Origin: Pyropia haitanensis
Lineage: Eukaryota > Rhodophyta > Bangiophyceae > Bangiales > Bangiaceae
DNA: 64,000 nt
Reading direction: 5' to 3'
NCBI GenBank assembly: GCA_008729055.1
Contig: SDUX01000007.1
Location: forward strand, 5,315,009-5,379,008
Shown here: piece after piece, positions 32,925 to 43,648 of the stretch
Layout: the number at the start of each line of letters is the position of its first letter
How positions within the stretch are numbered: position 1 is the stretch's first letter
The notes under the pieces: model-generated
Seen by the model: only the letters and a program-made list of their open reading frames with translations
Told to the model about the DNA's origin: nothing
The model's database searches: none
Made by a program: the position numbers and the translations under genes

Positions 32925-33970
32925 TTTTCTCCTCCTCTTTACTCTTACTTCCCGACGTCACCTGCTCGTTTTGACCTCAGAAATGGACTCAGCGGTGGCG
33001 GGTTACTCATGGGCGAGCTTGAGAGCATCTCACTCAAAGGAGAACACATGGTCAGGCGAGCTTTTGTGCGCGCTTTTGACCGGCGCGCTGGCACCTACGG
33101 TGGACAGGTGGGGGGGTGCTGCGGTCGTGCCTGGGGGTTGCTGCTGCGTGGCCGGTTGTGGGGGCCCCCCCGTCGGCAGCGGCGGCGGGCGGCAGCAGCG
33201 GTAGCGGGCGCAGCAGCGGCAGCGTCCGCGGCAGTGGCTGCGACGGCGGCGGTGGCGGTGGCGGCGGCACGAGCAGCGGCGGCGGCGGTGTCGGCGGTGG
33301 TCCCCCCTCCCCCCGCGGGGTGACGCCCGCTTCCGCGGGGCGCTGCTGGTGGGGGCGCGTGCGTCCGGCGCCGTCGTCGGCAGTTTGGTGCCCGCCATTG
33401 TCTGTTGCCGCCGGCGCGGCCGCCGACCACAGGGGCGGCTGCGGCCGCGGTGGCCGCACCCCCGTCGCGACAGCGGCGCGGTGCGGAGACGCGGCGCGGC
33501 CGTGCCGGGCCGGGGGGCGGGTTGTGGGGGGCGCAGTGCGACGGCGTCTGCGACGGCCGGCGCTGCGGCCGTACCCTCCCACGCGCCCCGGCAGTCGTCG
33601 TGGGCACGGGCGGAGGGGGGTTCCGCTCGCACCCCAACCGCGCGCGCGGCGGCGGGCAGCCGCGGTCGTGGGGCGGGAGGCGGCTGCTCGCGCCGCCCCC
33701 GCCCGCTGCCCCACGGCCCCGCGCAGGGGCGCGGGGGCAGGTCCTACTTGCGGTGGCGCGTCGCTGCCCTGCCCTTCTCCTCCCCCTCCCCTCCCCCCCG
33801 TCAAAAAGAGTCTGGTTATGGGGCAGCGGCGGCTCGTGAGCTTCATGATGAGCTATAGAGCACTCTGTTCCTCCGTCTTTTCTAGACGTGAACAGCACGG
33901 GAGTGACTTCATAGGTACCAAAACAGCCAAAATCGTGCTCTCAGGTGCCGCAAACGGCGATTCCTGAGAT

Positions 33971-34004
33971 GATCAAATGATGCTCGCGCGAGCATCATTT
34001 GATC
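33971..34004. repeat. Perfect 34-bp palindrome near the right end of the element
   Basis: GATCAAATGATGCTCGC and its exact reverse complement with no spacer. The arms share ATCAAATGATGCT with the left-end hairpin. Confidence 0.92.
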
Positions 34005-34030
34005 CTCTGGCACAGTAGAATAGACACTAG

Positions 34031-37000
34031 CTTGCCGATGCAACTGCAACAGGAGGCCGCCGCCTTCAGATGCCTGCTGACCGCACTGTTGTGAGGACCC
34101 CAATCGCCGGCAGCACCTCCTTTGGGTCTATGTCGGCTTTTTCTTGACGTTTCTCCTCGGTCAACACTCAGTCACCATCGTCGATGTCTGGCGAGCCAAC
34201 AGACTTTCCCCCGACTACCACTCGGGGATCTCCCGGGCCCTATTCCGCACAAGCCGGACCAGCTATGTTCGCAGTATTCTCTATAATTGTGTAGCGAGCC
34301 AGCAGTCTCAATGGGTACGAAATATGGAGCGCGTTCCACGATAGCGTGCGCAGGTCAGGCCAGTGGGACGCCGACGCGCTTCAGTAGCGTCTCTGACGAA
34401 GATTCTGCAGACGTATACGGAGTGAACCCTGTAGTGCTCGCAGTGGGAGATCGAGGCGACTCGCTCCGGAGGCCCTGGGGAGGTTGGACGAGAAGGAACG
34501 ATGTGGGACGCGAGGCTTTGCATGTGTCTTCGATAGTCATCTAATTTCTCCACGTGTGATTGAAGCCAGCACGTGTTGATCTCGCCCAAGAGTTTGACAC
34601 GGCACGTTTACAGACTTTCAGTATTTCGTTGTCATCAAAGCGACAAACGTACAGCCCAGAGCAGCTTTCTCGCACGCTTGGGAGGGTGGTCCCTCCCAAC
34701 GGCACGGTGAGGCTGGGATGGCGCGTTGTGTACTGTTTGTTGGGTACTGTCACGCGCTAACCTCTTTGGAGTTGCCGCGGCATCCCCGATCGATGTGGTC
34801 CGCGGAGGGTGGTGGTGGCACCTGCGGTGGGGGTTGGCCGTGCCGGTGGCAGGGTCCGGTGTTGGCAGGCTCCGGTGTTGGCCGGCTCCCGTGCGGCCGC
34901 CCTTCCTCCCCACAGCTCGCCGCGCCGCCGGTTGGCCTCACCTGTGCGGCCGCCCCGCGCCCCCCACTCGCGCGGCGCCACCGCCGGCGGCGGCGGCGAC
35001 GTCGCCGCCCCCATTGGCTGACGCGCCCCTCCCAAACGCCGCCGGCGGCCCACGCCTCCCCCCAGCCGGATCGCCAACGCCGCGCGCCGCCGCCGGTGGA
35101 GCGGGCCGGCGCCCCACCCGCCGCCTGGGCACACAGTCGTGCCCGTGGCGCGCTTCCCCCGCGCAGCCCCGCATCCCTCTCTGCGGTCGCACCACTCCCT
35201 GCGGGACTGGCGAGGTCAAGTCTTCTGCGCTATCCACACGCTGCGTCCTCCCCGCAGACGGCACGCGCAGCCGCCCGTCCCACCGTCACCAGTGTGCAGT
35301 CCACCGCCGTCCTGGGGGTGGCGCCGCCGCCGCAGCAGTGCCGCCGCCGCCGCGGCTGGGGCGGCTGCCGTGGCTGGCGTAGACGCCCGTGCACAGCTTG
35401 GGCGGCCGCCGCGGGCAGTGGCAACCGCAGTGGTGAACGGCGCCCCTCTGCGGGCATGGCCATGCCGTCGTGGCGGCCGACGTTGGCGGCGGTGGCGGCG
35501 ACGATGACGGCGACTGCGGTGGGGATGGTGGCGGTCGGAGCGGTGGTGGCGGTGGCGGTGGCGACGGCGGTGGCGGTGACCAGCGTCAGCGGCGATGCGG
35601 CGGCCGTTTTTCTACATGGAGTGGGTGGCTGGGCGGCCGTCATGCCCAGCGAGCCAACCCGCAGCTGCTGTCCCGGGACCAGCTGCCACCCAGGACACGG
35701 GCGGTCGGTCCCGCTCCCGCCTCGCAGCATGTTGTGTGGCGAGGAGAGGCCAGGGATGAAGGGATGGGGGGGTGACCGGCGGGAAAGCCCCCAAACAACG
35801 CCGTCGAACAGGCGTCCTGTTGCACTCGGCTGCAGCACTCGACTGGCGTACAACGGTAGCGACCACGGGGGTGAGACATGCCAGGGGGACGACGGCGGCC
35901 GTGATGAGGGAAACACGCGCGGAAGGTCAGAGAGTTGGTACGGCGGGACGACGTGCACGCACCTGTTGGAAACTGGGCGCTGGCGGCGCCCACAGCCAAT
36001 GCCACCACGACCGCCGCCGGCAGACGGCAGACGCCTCCCGGTGGGCCGCGCCACGGGCAATCACGGTCGCCGCCGCCGCCGCCGCCGTTGCGACAGTCGC
36101 CTCGGCTGGCTACCCAGCGGCGGTGCCGCACCGCCCCGCTCGCTGGCGCCCATGGGCGGCGCGTGCATGCGTGCCGCGGGCCCGCCGTGGCCGCCGCGAC
36201 GCTGTCCGCCTTGGTCGTGGTCACCAATACCGTAGACGCGGCGACGTGGCGCAACCATCCTCCGCGACTGTTCGCGTCTAGTACCGCAAAGCGCCACCAA
36301 ACGCCTTTGTCGACGCCGCTGCCACCGCCGCCAGCGTCCTCGACGGGGCCACGCGAGCCCCGCCTCGTGTCCGCCATGACAACCCGCTGTCCGCCCGCGT
36401 CAACGCGGCGGCATCCCCCACCCGACACCCGCGCAGCAGCATCGGTCGCTTGCTCCCGCCTGCGCCACCACTGCCAGCACTGAGGCCGGCGGCGCACCTC
36501 CCGAGGCCGCCCCCCCCACCCGCCCCCCCCCGTCGACGGCGGTCGCGGCGGGTCCGCCCGCCCGCCCCGCACCGCCGCCCGTGGCAGACTCGACGGCTGG
36601 CGTCGGCCGCGATCGCCGGGCGGCTCGACGGCGGCGCGGGTGCGGCCGCGGCCGCGTGCGGTGGCAGTGCCGACGAGCATCGCCGCGGGTCGACCGCCGC
36701 CGTCACCGCGTCGTGACGCGCGCGGGCGTTGCGGGGTGTGCCCACGCCGGGGCGCGGCGGCTGCCGGGGGGGGGAGGTGGCCAAGGGTGCTCGGCGACGG
36801 TGGCGGCGGCGTCCGCATGGTGGCCCTGTGGAAGCTTTGAGAGCCTTCCCGTCGCCCGCATCGACCTTGCGGGAGGCGCCGGACGGCTGCGTGGTGTCGT
36901 TGCTCCCCCTCCATTCCCCCTGGCTGGCAAGAGGGCGGGGTGGTGCCTCAGCCTGGCCAGCTCGGCCGCGGGGGTGGCGCGCGGTGGCGCGTTGGGGGTG

Positions 37001-37711
37001 TGCGCCCGCCGCGTCCGCCGCGGCGGTCTGAGAGGACGGGCGGCTACCGCCCACCATGACCGCGATGGCGGAATGGACGTACCTCAAGCGCGAGGCGCCA
37101 GCGAAGGTATGGACACCAAGGTTCAGGAGTAGCAAGGTTGTCCCCGCGGTCCCTCAGCTTCGTCCTTCATGGGGGCTGCACTCGTTGCAGATACACTCGC
37201 ATGTCTGTCTCCTCGTATACTCCTCGTCATAAAGATTGCTGCGCCGACGCGGTGCGTCGCTGCCGCCCCTCGGCAGGCCGACGGTCGGTCTCCCCCCTCC
37301 ACCACCCTCCCCCACCTCCCATCGTCCCCCCCCATTGGATCGTCACCCCCCGTCGGATCGTCCCTCTCCCCATTGGATCGTGTTCCCCCACCCTTCCATC
37401 CCTAGCCAGGCCTTACCGTGCCTCGGTATCGCCGCTGGTTGCAAATAAACACTGTACATGCCGCCGCCGACCGGGTCGCTGTCGGCCTGGCGCGGTGCCG
37501 ATGTCTCGCGTGGGTGCGGCGGTAGTTGCGCCGCCGCGGAGGCCCTTGACCAGCGGGGAGCTTCCCTCCCCCCGCCGCCGCTCCTACGCAGGTGGAGCGG
37601 CTGCCGCGGCGGCCAGGTTGGCGGCGACGGACAACAGCGGGTGGCACAGGCATGCTGCTCAGCACCCCCCCGCCCAACCCCGTCCCGCCCCGCCCCCCCC
37701 CGAGCGGCCGC
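34031..37711. other. Long region without a confident gene
   Basis: 34031-34760 is of moderate GC and shows no coding signal. 34800-37050 is very GC-rich with long frames on both strands; none has a recognisable domain. A minus-strand frame around 36380-35960 contains a secretion-signal-like stretch and a plus-strand ATG at 37056 has a good context, but neither could be built into a gene. AATAAA-like sequence occurs at about 37443. Confidence 0.4.
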
Positions 37712-40700
37712 TCACTGGGCAACGCCGCCGGCCGCCGGGCTCGGGCCGCCCAGCGGCGTCGCGTCGCCGGCGCCGGCGCCGCCGCCGCCGCCACCAGCGC
37801 CCGTGCCGCGCCCCCACACGTCGCGCTCAACAAAGACCTCGCCCGGCCCGAGGCCGCGCGGCCCCAGCGCGGCGGTCGTGGCCGAGCGGGTCGCGACCAT
37901 CCACGACGCGACGAGAGAGACGACGAGCGCGACCATGACGCCGACAATGATGCCCGCGACGGTGAGGGAGTTGAAGCCAGCGAGAACAGTGGTGCCAAAG
38001 CTCAGCGGACCCGAGATGCGGGTAGTAGGGGCGGCGCCAATGAGGCCAGGCTTGGCCATGCACGCCTCCACCCACCGCTCTGACATGGACGACCCCACCA
38101 GCAGGACCGTATCCTCCCAGTAGTGGAACGCCTCACCCTTGGCCACGTCCACCCCGTACTCCTTGAGCTCTGTGAACGTGTAGACGCCCGGCCGGATCTC
38201 ATCGTCCGTCGCCTCAAACGCCGACACGTTGGTCAGCGGTAGCCGCCAGCAAAAGCAGGGTGGCCCGTTCTCCGCCACCGTCAGCGGCCGCAGCTTGCCC
38301 GTCGTCTTGGATGACGTGTCCTCCTCGTAAATGCGGGTCGTGAAGAGCCCCGAAGTGGTCTTGGCGTACCTGGGCAGGTCCTGGATCCCGCTGCCCACCA
38401 CAAAGTCGGGTGACTGGTAGTAGGCAAACAGCAGGCGCTTGGTGCCGGTCGCACCAAAGATCCGGTCCAGGCAGACTGGCCGCATAAAGAAGTAGTTGTT
38501 CGCCCCCTCTCCGCGGAGGCCCTTGAGTTCCACCAGCTTCCCACCATCGCCATCGTCGGTCGGACGGCCGCCCTCGGTCGTCTCAGCATTGGCCTGCTCC
38601 CGCGACAGGCTGGGCCCCGAGTCACGGCCATACACACCCAGTGACGGAAGCTGCTCCCGGTTGGCCGCTACCGCCATCGCCAGGACGCCGTGGTGCAGCG
38701 GCGCCACCGGAGCAGCCGTCGCGTTGTTGTGAAAGGTGATCAGCGAGTTGGGCCCGGCAGACCCGTTGGCAGCCGCCCCCGTGGGTGCCGCCGGGACCGT
38801 CGCCACCGACCGCACGGCTCCCGCCCGGTCTGACGGCGAAATGTGGATGAGCGTCGCAAAGCCCGCCGCCTTGTCCACCCCAACAATAGACGTTGCTTGG
38901 TGGACAATGAAGTCGTAAATGTCGGGTACAATCTGGGACGGCGCCCCCGCTTCAGACTGCAGGCGGCGGCGGCCGCTGCCGCTTGCACACTCGGCATTCT
39001 CGGCCAACCGCGCAAGGTTGTTAAAGGCCGTCGACAGCAGGCCGTCCATCCTACCTGTCGTCCGCAGAGGCACGTTGTCCGCACAGCAGCGGACTGTGGC
39101 ACCCAGGCTGTACACCGCCTCGGCTGAGAGGCACGTCTGCAGCGCGAGCGTGTTGACCAGGCTCATACACAACTCTGAGTGCATGGTGTTGGGCACGCTG
39201 TTGCAGAAGAGCCGGTTGCCCCCGTGGATGAGCTCGTACACCGTGTCGCTCACAAACGTCTGCATCTGCGACGCGGAAGCCGCGCCCGCACCAGGGGCCT
39301 CAGCTCCAGATGTGGTGGAGGAGGGGGCGGCCGCGTCGGCGTCGGCGGCCGAGGTGGCATCGGGAGCATCGACGGTCTCCGTACTCGCGACCGTGTCGGC
39401 AGTCGTGAGGGTCGCGTTGGCATCAAGCTGCTGGCGGCCGCCAGACACCGCAAGAGTGCTGGGTGACAGACCCCAGCCAGCGTCGGGCATCACCGCCAGC
39501 ATCACCCCGTCGTCTTGCGACAGAGCGTGTGCTGCCGCCATCCGCTGCAGTGATAACCGGGCTGCGGGCGAGTCCCGAGAAGACAGGATGAGCGCCACAT
39601 CCTTGGCCAATCCCGTCCAGCTGGCATCATCTCCCCGGCGGAAGGAGCGCAGCAGGTCGGCCCGCATCCGCTCTTCGGCGGCGGGCGCAGCGGTCACGAT
39701 GAGCGGAGTGGCGAGTGTCTTGGCGTCCAGCTGCGCCGCGCCTTGTGCGTCGTACAGGATGGCGGTCAGCTTGTAGGTACCAGCCAGGCCCACCCGGAAG
39801 CGCACCAGTGGGTAGCCTGTGCATCCGCCCACGCAAGTGCTGTCACCTTGCTCGTCGGTCAGCTGAAAGTAGATGACAAACGACGAGTCGTTGAAAGATG
39901 GCCCCGCCCACGCGGAAAACTCCGTGCCTGTATCCCCCTCCATGGTGGCGGGCGTCGGGAAGACTACGCTCGGCCGCTCCAGCGTATTAAGGGTGATGGT
40001 CGTGGACTTGACAGCATAGCCCGCCGCCTCCATGTCCACCCGCACAACGTACGCGGTGGAGGCGGAGAGGGAGCCCGCACGGATGCCAAGCGGCAGTCGG
40101 TTACCCAAGGTGCCAAGCGTGTCAGGCCGGTAGTAACCGTGCTCGGCCAGCAGGCGGGAGGGAGCCAGAAACTGGGCAACTTCGGTCAGCGGGGACACCA
40201 GCGAGTATGACCAGGTTGCGCCCGTCGTCGGGCTGTCCACGTGCATCACCACATCATCAAAGTACTTGACAGCCGTCGGGTCCACCGGGTCCCCGCGCTT
40301 GTCCTGGAGGGCGAGGCGGAAGTCGGTCATCGCAGGCAGCTTCTCGTCCCGTGCCACACGAACGGTCAGGTAGGCGGGCGACGACGTGCGGGTGGCCACC
40401 GCCGCGTTGGCCGACGTCTTGCGCACGACCAGCCGATAGTACACGTTCGTCACCTTGGATGGCAGGCCCTCAAACGCCGATGGTGGTACCGTCCACGCCG
40501 TTGACGCGTCCGTTGACGGGAGAAAGACCAGCGGGCACGCGTCAAGCGCGGGTGCCGGCGACTCAACGGTGGGTGTCCGGAAGGGGTCGTCCGTGGATGT
40601 CTCAGCCACCACACAGGACCACACGTACGAGAGCCCCTCTGACCCGTCAGCGGGCGCAACCACATCTGGGTCGTGGGATTGCTTGCCACTCATAGACAGC

Positions 40701-43648
40701 GTCGAGCGGGTGTTCAGGCTCACCGAAGACTCGCCCGTGCGAATGCGGGCGACGAGCGCGGATGGGGACACCTCCGCCACCGTCGTGGCGGTGCCAAACA
40801 CCTCAGAGGCGCCCGCGTACGAGACGTGCAGAGCCACCGGATGTCGCCCGTACTCCAAGTCCGTCTGCGGCACCACGTACTCCCAGCCAAGACGGGCGGG
40901 GGTCTCTTCGGATGAAGACGCCTGCGCACGAGCCTCAGTCTCGCGGTAGCTCCACTCGGTAGTGCGGCCCATAAAGGTCCACTTGAGCACCAGGCTGTCG
41001 TTGCCCTCAGCGGGGGGCGTGAAGCACCCAGGCGTGTCAATGAGCGCTGCCACTCGCAGTGGCGCGTCGGGCACGGTCACCGCCCGCACGGGGGGAGTGT
41101 GGAGGTAGACACCCACCGCAAGGTTGTTGGTGCGGCGGAGGCGGGAAGTGGAGGTGACGTTGTACGTCGGGAACGTGACTATGACGTGTACGTTGTACTC
41201 CCCCAACGGCACCTCGTCCGACTCCAGCACCAGCGTGTCGGCAGTCGCTCGCGCGGCAGGCAGAGTCGCCAGCAGGTCCACGTCGCTGGACGCGGACGAG
41301 CCCGCCACACGCGCGTGAACCGACCACCGGACACTGCTAGTGGCGGAAGGCAAGGGCTGCAGCATAACCGTGAAGCGCGCCGTGTTGCACCGCCCAAGCT
41401 CATAGGCGTCGCCGCGGGTAGAGGTGCCAGTCACCTCCAGCTGGGCCACCGTCCTGTCCGACTGGTAGCTGAAAGCGATGCTGTTCGACACCTCAGCCGC
41501 AATACGCACGGTCACGGAGTAGTCGGTGTTGCGGCCAAAGGTCGACTGCGGCGGAAGCGAAAACTGGATGCCCGACTCGCTCAGTGAGATGATGTACTGG
41601 GCAGGCACACGAACGGCGTTGAAGAAGACGCCGTCCCCACGAGATAGCTGCAGACCCGGGAAGTAGCCTGACAGGGTAACCGTCTCACCAGCTTTGGCGG
41701 ACGAGCCCGTCGGTGACATCCCCGAAATGGATACCTTACGGTCATCATAGGTGAGCGGTGCCTCCACCCCCGGCGCCAGCACCGCCGCCACCGTCTCCAT
41801 CGGCCCTGACGAGCCACCACCCGCCGAAGACGGACGGGTGACCATCAGCTGCCAGGGGAGATCCTTGCCTTCTCCAGCCACCGACGCGACGGTCACATAC
41901 TGGGTAAAGGCCGGCGCCCCAACGGACACGTACGACCCAGGTACCTCAAGGAAGGTGACCCGGTTGCCGCTCGTAGAGTCGCCAGCGTTCAGCACCCCCA
42001 CTTCTGCGCCGCTGGCGCCCAGCATCACTTCCACGGCGCGGTCGACAGACCCCTCACAATTGAAGAGCTGGTACACCAGATGCTCTCCACCCGACGGCCG
42101 CAGCAGCGTCGAAGCCGGCGAGAACGCCCCCGTGGCCAGCCCGCTCCCAGTCATGGCCGGTGTGCCAGGCGCCACGCCTGTGATGACGGGCGGCGGGCGG
42201 CCGGTAATGTCAATGGTGACAAAGGAGGTCCACATCTCGTCCATCATGTCCGCATCGGAGGCGGTCAGCGCAGACCACGCAAAGCCAATGACCAGCGTCC
42301 CGGCACGGTACGGCTGAAGGTTGAGCCCCAGCTGCATCTGCCCCGATGGGGTATCGTAGAAGCCAAAGCCGCAACCGGGAGACAGGCGGAAGCCGCCCTC
42401 GGCGTCGTCATCCGCAACGGCCGCCGTGCCCATTGCGCACTTGCCCGAGTCGTGGGCCACCTGGGCGTTCCACGATACGAGCGACGCGTCAAAGCTGCTC
42501 ATTTGAGAGGTCACTTCATCGCTCTTGGCAGAGCTCTGCGGCCCCGACCCCCCGACCGACGCGGTGCTCGTGGCGCTGCTCCCATTGGCAAACTGGACGG
42601 TCACGCCCAGGTTCAGCATGTTGGGTGTGGCCGTCGCGTCGTCGGTGGCTCCCGTCATCCCCGCCGGTAGCAGCGCCGTGTAGGGCATCGACAAGGAGTG
42701 GCCGTCACCCGACACAAGCGCCCCTGGTGAGCCGTCCTTGCCCTTCTGGTACACGCTGACGCCGACAATCACATACGTGACCGTCACCGTACCAAGCTCC
42801 ACGGTGTTGCCGCCGCTTGCACCGCCACCCCCGGGAGCGTTGTCGTCCCTTCCAGCCGATAGGGGGGCGACGCCATTGCCACCGCTACTGTGGCCGCCCT
42901 CACCCGATGGCAATGTAGTCGTCGCGACGAGCGACACGTCGGTCGTGCCCACAAACGCGTCAAAGTCAGCGGCGAGCGTGACGTTGACAACCCGAGCGTT
43001 GCCACTGGCAAATGTCGAGTGCATGCGCGTCGACAGCATCACCGAAGATGAGGCGGCCGCGGCAGCACCGGCGTGGCCGCCGCTCGTCGCCGCCGCCAGC
43101 GACGGCAGCACGTTGACGTTGCTGGAGGTGACCTCAAAGTGGATGTCCTCCAGCGCCAGCCCCGGGGCAGGGAGCGTCAGCACTGCCGACAGCAAGTGCT
43201 CCACAGACCCATTCACTTGCAGTAGCACGACCGTGGAAGGGGAGGTGGTCGTGGCTGTGGTCGCCGCCGCGATAGAGGCCACCAACTCGGCAGGTGACGG
43301 AGTTGGTGCCGGCGTCGCCGTCGCCGACGAGGTCGTCGTGGTCGTCACCGCCTGGCGACCGACCACAGGCACGGCCCCAGCCGGCGCCGCCACCCCCCTG
43401 CCCGGCGGCGAGAGCCCCAACGCCAGGGGCGTATCCCTCACGGCCGACGCGCCAACGCCCGCGCCCGCCGCTGACCGCGCCAGCAGCGCCACCGCCGTGG
43501 CCGCCAGGGCGGTCAGCAGCCCGCGCCGCGCAGCCCGCCGCCGACACGTGTACGGCCTCCCAGGGCGGCAGCTGCCGCCGCCGCCCGCGGTCGTGGACGA
43601 CGCCCCGGCCGTCGACGTTGCCGCCGCCGTCGCCGCCACCGCCGCCAT
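37712..43648 (-). CDS. Large single-pass membrane protein with IPT/TIG and REJ-like regions
   Basis: Intronless, 1978 residues from the ATG at 43648 (context GAGCATGG). An N-terminal hydrophobic stretch (about residues 43-63, GLLTALAATAVALLA) after a basic patch acts as a late signal peptide or anchor. An IPT/TIG immunoglobulin-like domain lies at about 637-731 (ISGMSPTGSSAKAGETVTLSG). It is followed by a REJ-like region, about 740-1250, with the typical SHDPD (about residue 992) and LSYVWSC. REJ modules occur in polycystin-1 and sea-urchin sperm receptors for egg jelly. The C-terminal ectodomain has many cysteines (for example RLFCNSVPNTM, VRCCADNV). One membrane helix, about 1891-1915 (GIIVGVMVALVVSLVASW), leaves a Gly-rich cytosolic tail of about 60 residues. 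Unlike polycystin-1 there is no channel-like multi-pass region or PLAT domain. I see no sure GPS cleavage site. A cell-surface or adhesion role is inferred. Confidence 0.8.
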   Translation of the reverse strand: MAAVAATAAATSTAGASSTTAGGGGSCRPGRPYTCRRRAARRGLLTALAATAVALLARSAAGAGVGASAVRDTPLALGLSPPGRGVAAPAGAVPVVGRQAVTTTTTSSATATPAPTPSPAELVASIAAATTATTTSPSTVVLLQVNGSVEHLLSAVLTLPAPGLALEDIHFEVTSSNVNVLPSLAAATSGGHAGAAAAASSSVMLSTRMHSTFASGNARVVNVTLAADFDAFVGTTDVSLVATTTLPSGEGGHSSGGNGVAPLSAGRDDNAPGGGGASGGNTVELGTVTVTYVIVGVSVYQKGKDGSPGALVSGDGHSLSMPYTALLPAGMTGATDDATATPNMLNLGVTVQFANGSSATSTASVGGSGPQSSAKSDEVTSQMSSFDASLVSWNAQVAHDSGKCAMGTAAVADDDAEGGFRLSPGCGFGFYDTPSGQMQLGLNLQPYRAGTLVIGFAWSALTASDADMMDEMWTSFVTIDITGRPPPVITGVAPGTPAMTGSGLATGAFSPASTLLRPSGGEHLVYQLFNCEGSVDRAVEVMLGASGAEVGVLNAGDSTSGNRVTFLEVPGSYVSVGAPAFTQYVTVASVAGEGKDLPWQLMVTRPSSAGGGSSGPMETVAAVLAPGVEAPLTYDDRKVSISGMSPTGSSAKAGETVTLSGYFPGLQLSRGDGVFFNAVRVPAQYIISLSESGIQFSLPPQSTFGRNTDYSVTVRIAAEVSNSIAFSYQSDRTVAQLEVTGTSTRGDAYELGRCNTARFTVMLQPLPSATSSVRWSVHARVAGSSASSDVDLLATLPAARATADTLVLESDEVPLGEYNVHVIVTFPTYNVTSTSRLRRTNNLAVGVYLHTPPVRAVTVPDAPLRVAALIDTPGCFTPPAEGNDSLVLKWTFMGRTTEWSYRETEARAQASSSEETPARLGWEYVVPQTDLEYGRHPVALHVSYAGASEVFGTATTVAEVSPSALVARIRTGESSVSLNTRSTLSMSGKQSHDPDVVAPADGSEGLSYVWSCVVAETSTDDPFRTPTVESPAPALDACPLVFLPSTDASTAWTVPPSAFEGLPSKVTNVYYRLVVRKTSANAAVATRTSSPAYLTVRVARDEKLPAMTDFRLALQDKRGDPVDPTAVKYFDDVVMHVDSPTTGATWSYSLVSPLTEVAQFLAPSRLLAEHGYYRPDTLGTLGNRLPLGIRAGSLSASTAYVVRVDMEAAGYAVKSTTITLNTLERPSVVFPTPATMEGDTGTEFSAWAGPSFNDSSFVIYFQLTDEQGDSTCVGGCTGYPLVRFRVGLAGTYKLTAILYDAQGAAQLDAKTLATPLIVTAAPAAEERMRADLLRSFRRGDDASWTGLAKDVALILSSRDSPAARLSLQRMAAAHALSQDDGVMLAVMPDAGWGLSPSTLAVSGGRQQLDANATLTTADTVASTETVDAPDATSAADADAAAPSSTTSGAEAPGAGAASASQMQTFVSDTVYELIHGGNRLFCNSVPNTMHSELCMSLVNTLALQTCLSAEAVYSLGATVRCCADNVPLRTTGRMDGLLSTAFNNLARLAENAECASGSGRRRLQSEAGAPSQIVPDIYDFIVHQATSIVGVDKAAGFATLIHISPSDRAGAVRSVATVPAAPTGAAANGSAGPNSLITFHNNATAAPVAPLHHGVLAMAVAANREQLPSLGVYGRDSGPSLSREQANAETTEGGRPTDDGDGGKLVELKGLRGEGANNYFFMRPVCLDRIFGATGTKRLLFAYYQSPDFVVGSGIQDLPRYAKTTSGLFTTRIYEEDTSSKTTGKLRPLTVAENGPPCFCWRLPLTNVSAFEATDDEIRPGVYTFTELKEYGVDVAKGEAFHYWEDTVLLVGSSMSERWVEACMAKPGLIGAAPTTRISGPLSFGTTVLAGFNSLTVAGIIVGVMVALVVSLVASWMVATRSATTAALGPRGLGPGEVFVERDVWGRGTGAGGGGGGAGAGDATPLGGPSPAAGGVAQ

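Larger units (their letters stand above)
32868..34030. mobile_element. TIR element with foldback ends and GC-rich core
   Basis: Outer terminal repeats CTAGTGTCTATTCTACTG at 32868-32885 and its reverse complement at 34013-34030 are perfect over 18 bases. Inside each end lies a separate strong palindrome built on AGCATCATTTGAT. The outermost bases CTAG are themselves palindromic, so the target-site duplication could be TA or CTAG. The terminal 150-200 bases are AT-rich, but about 33100-33790 is very GC-rich, like captured host DNA. No transposase is seen, so it is non-autonomous. Superfamily unknown; a Tc1/mariner-type TA insertion is one option. Confidence 0.65.

Noticed and set aside
35640..36914. 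Long minus-strand frame with VWWRFAVLDANSRGGW and a signal-like VVVALAVGAASAQ
   Set aside because: No domain, no supported start, and plus-strand frames over the same bases look equally protein-like. A GT after the signal-like part suggests a donor, but no matching acceptor exon was found.
37056..37150. Plus-strand ATG in good context encoding MTAMAEWTYLKREAPAK followed by GTATGG
   Set aside because: Looks like a first exon of a small gene, but the best acceptor (about 37409) gives a short tail with no recognisable family, so the model is not supported.
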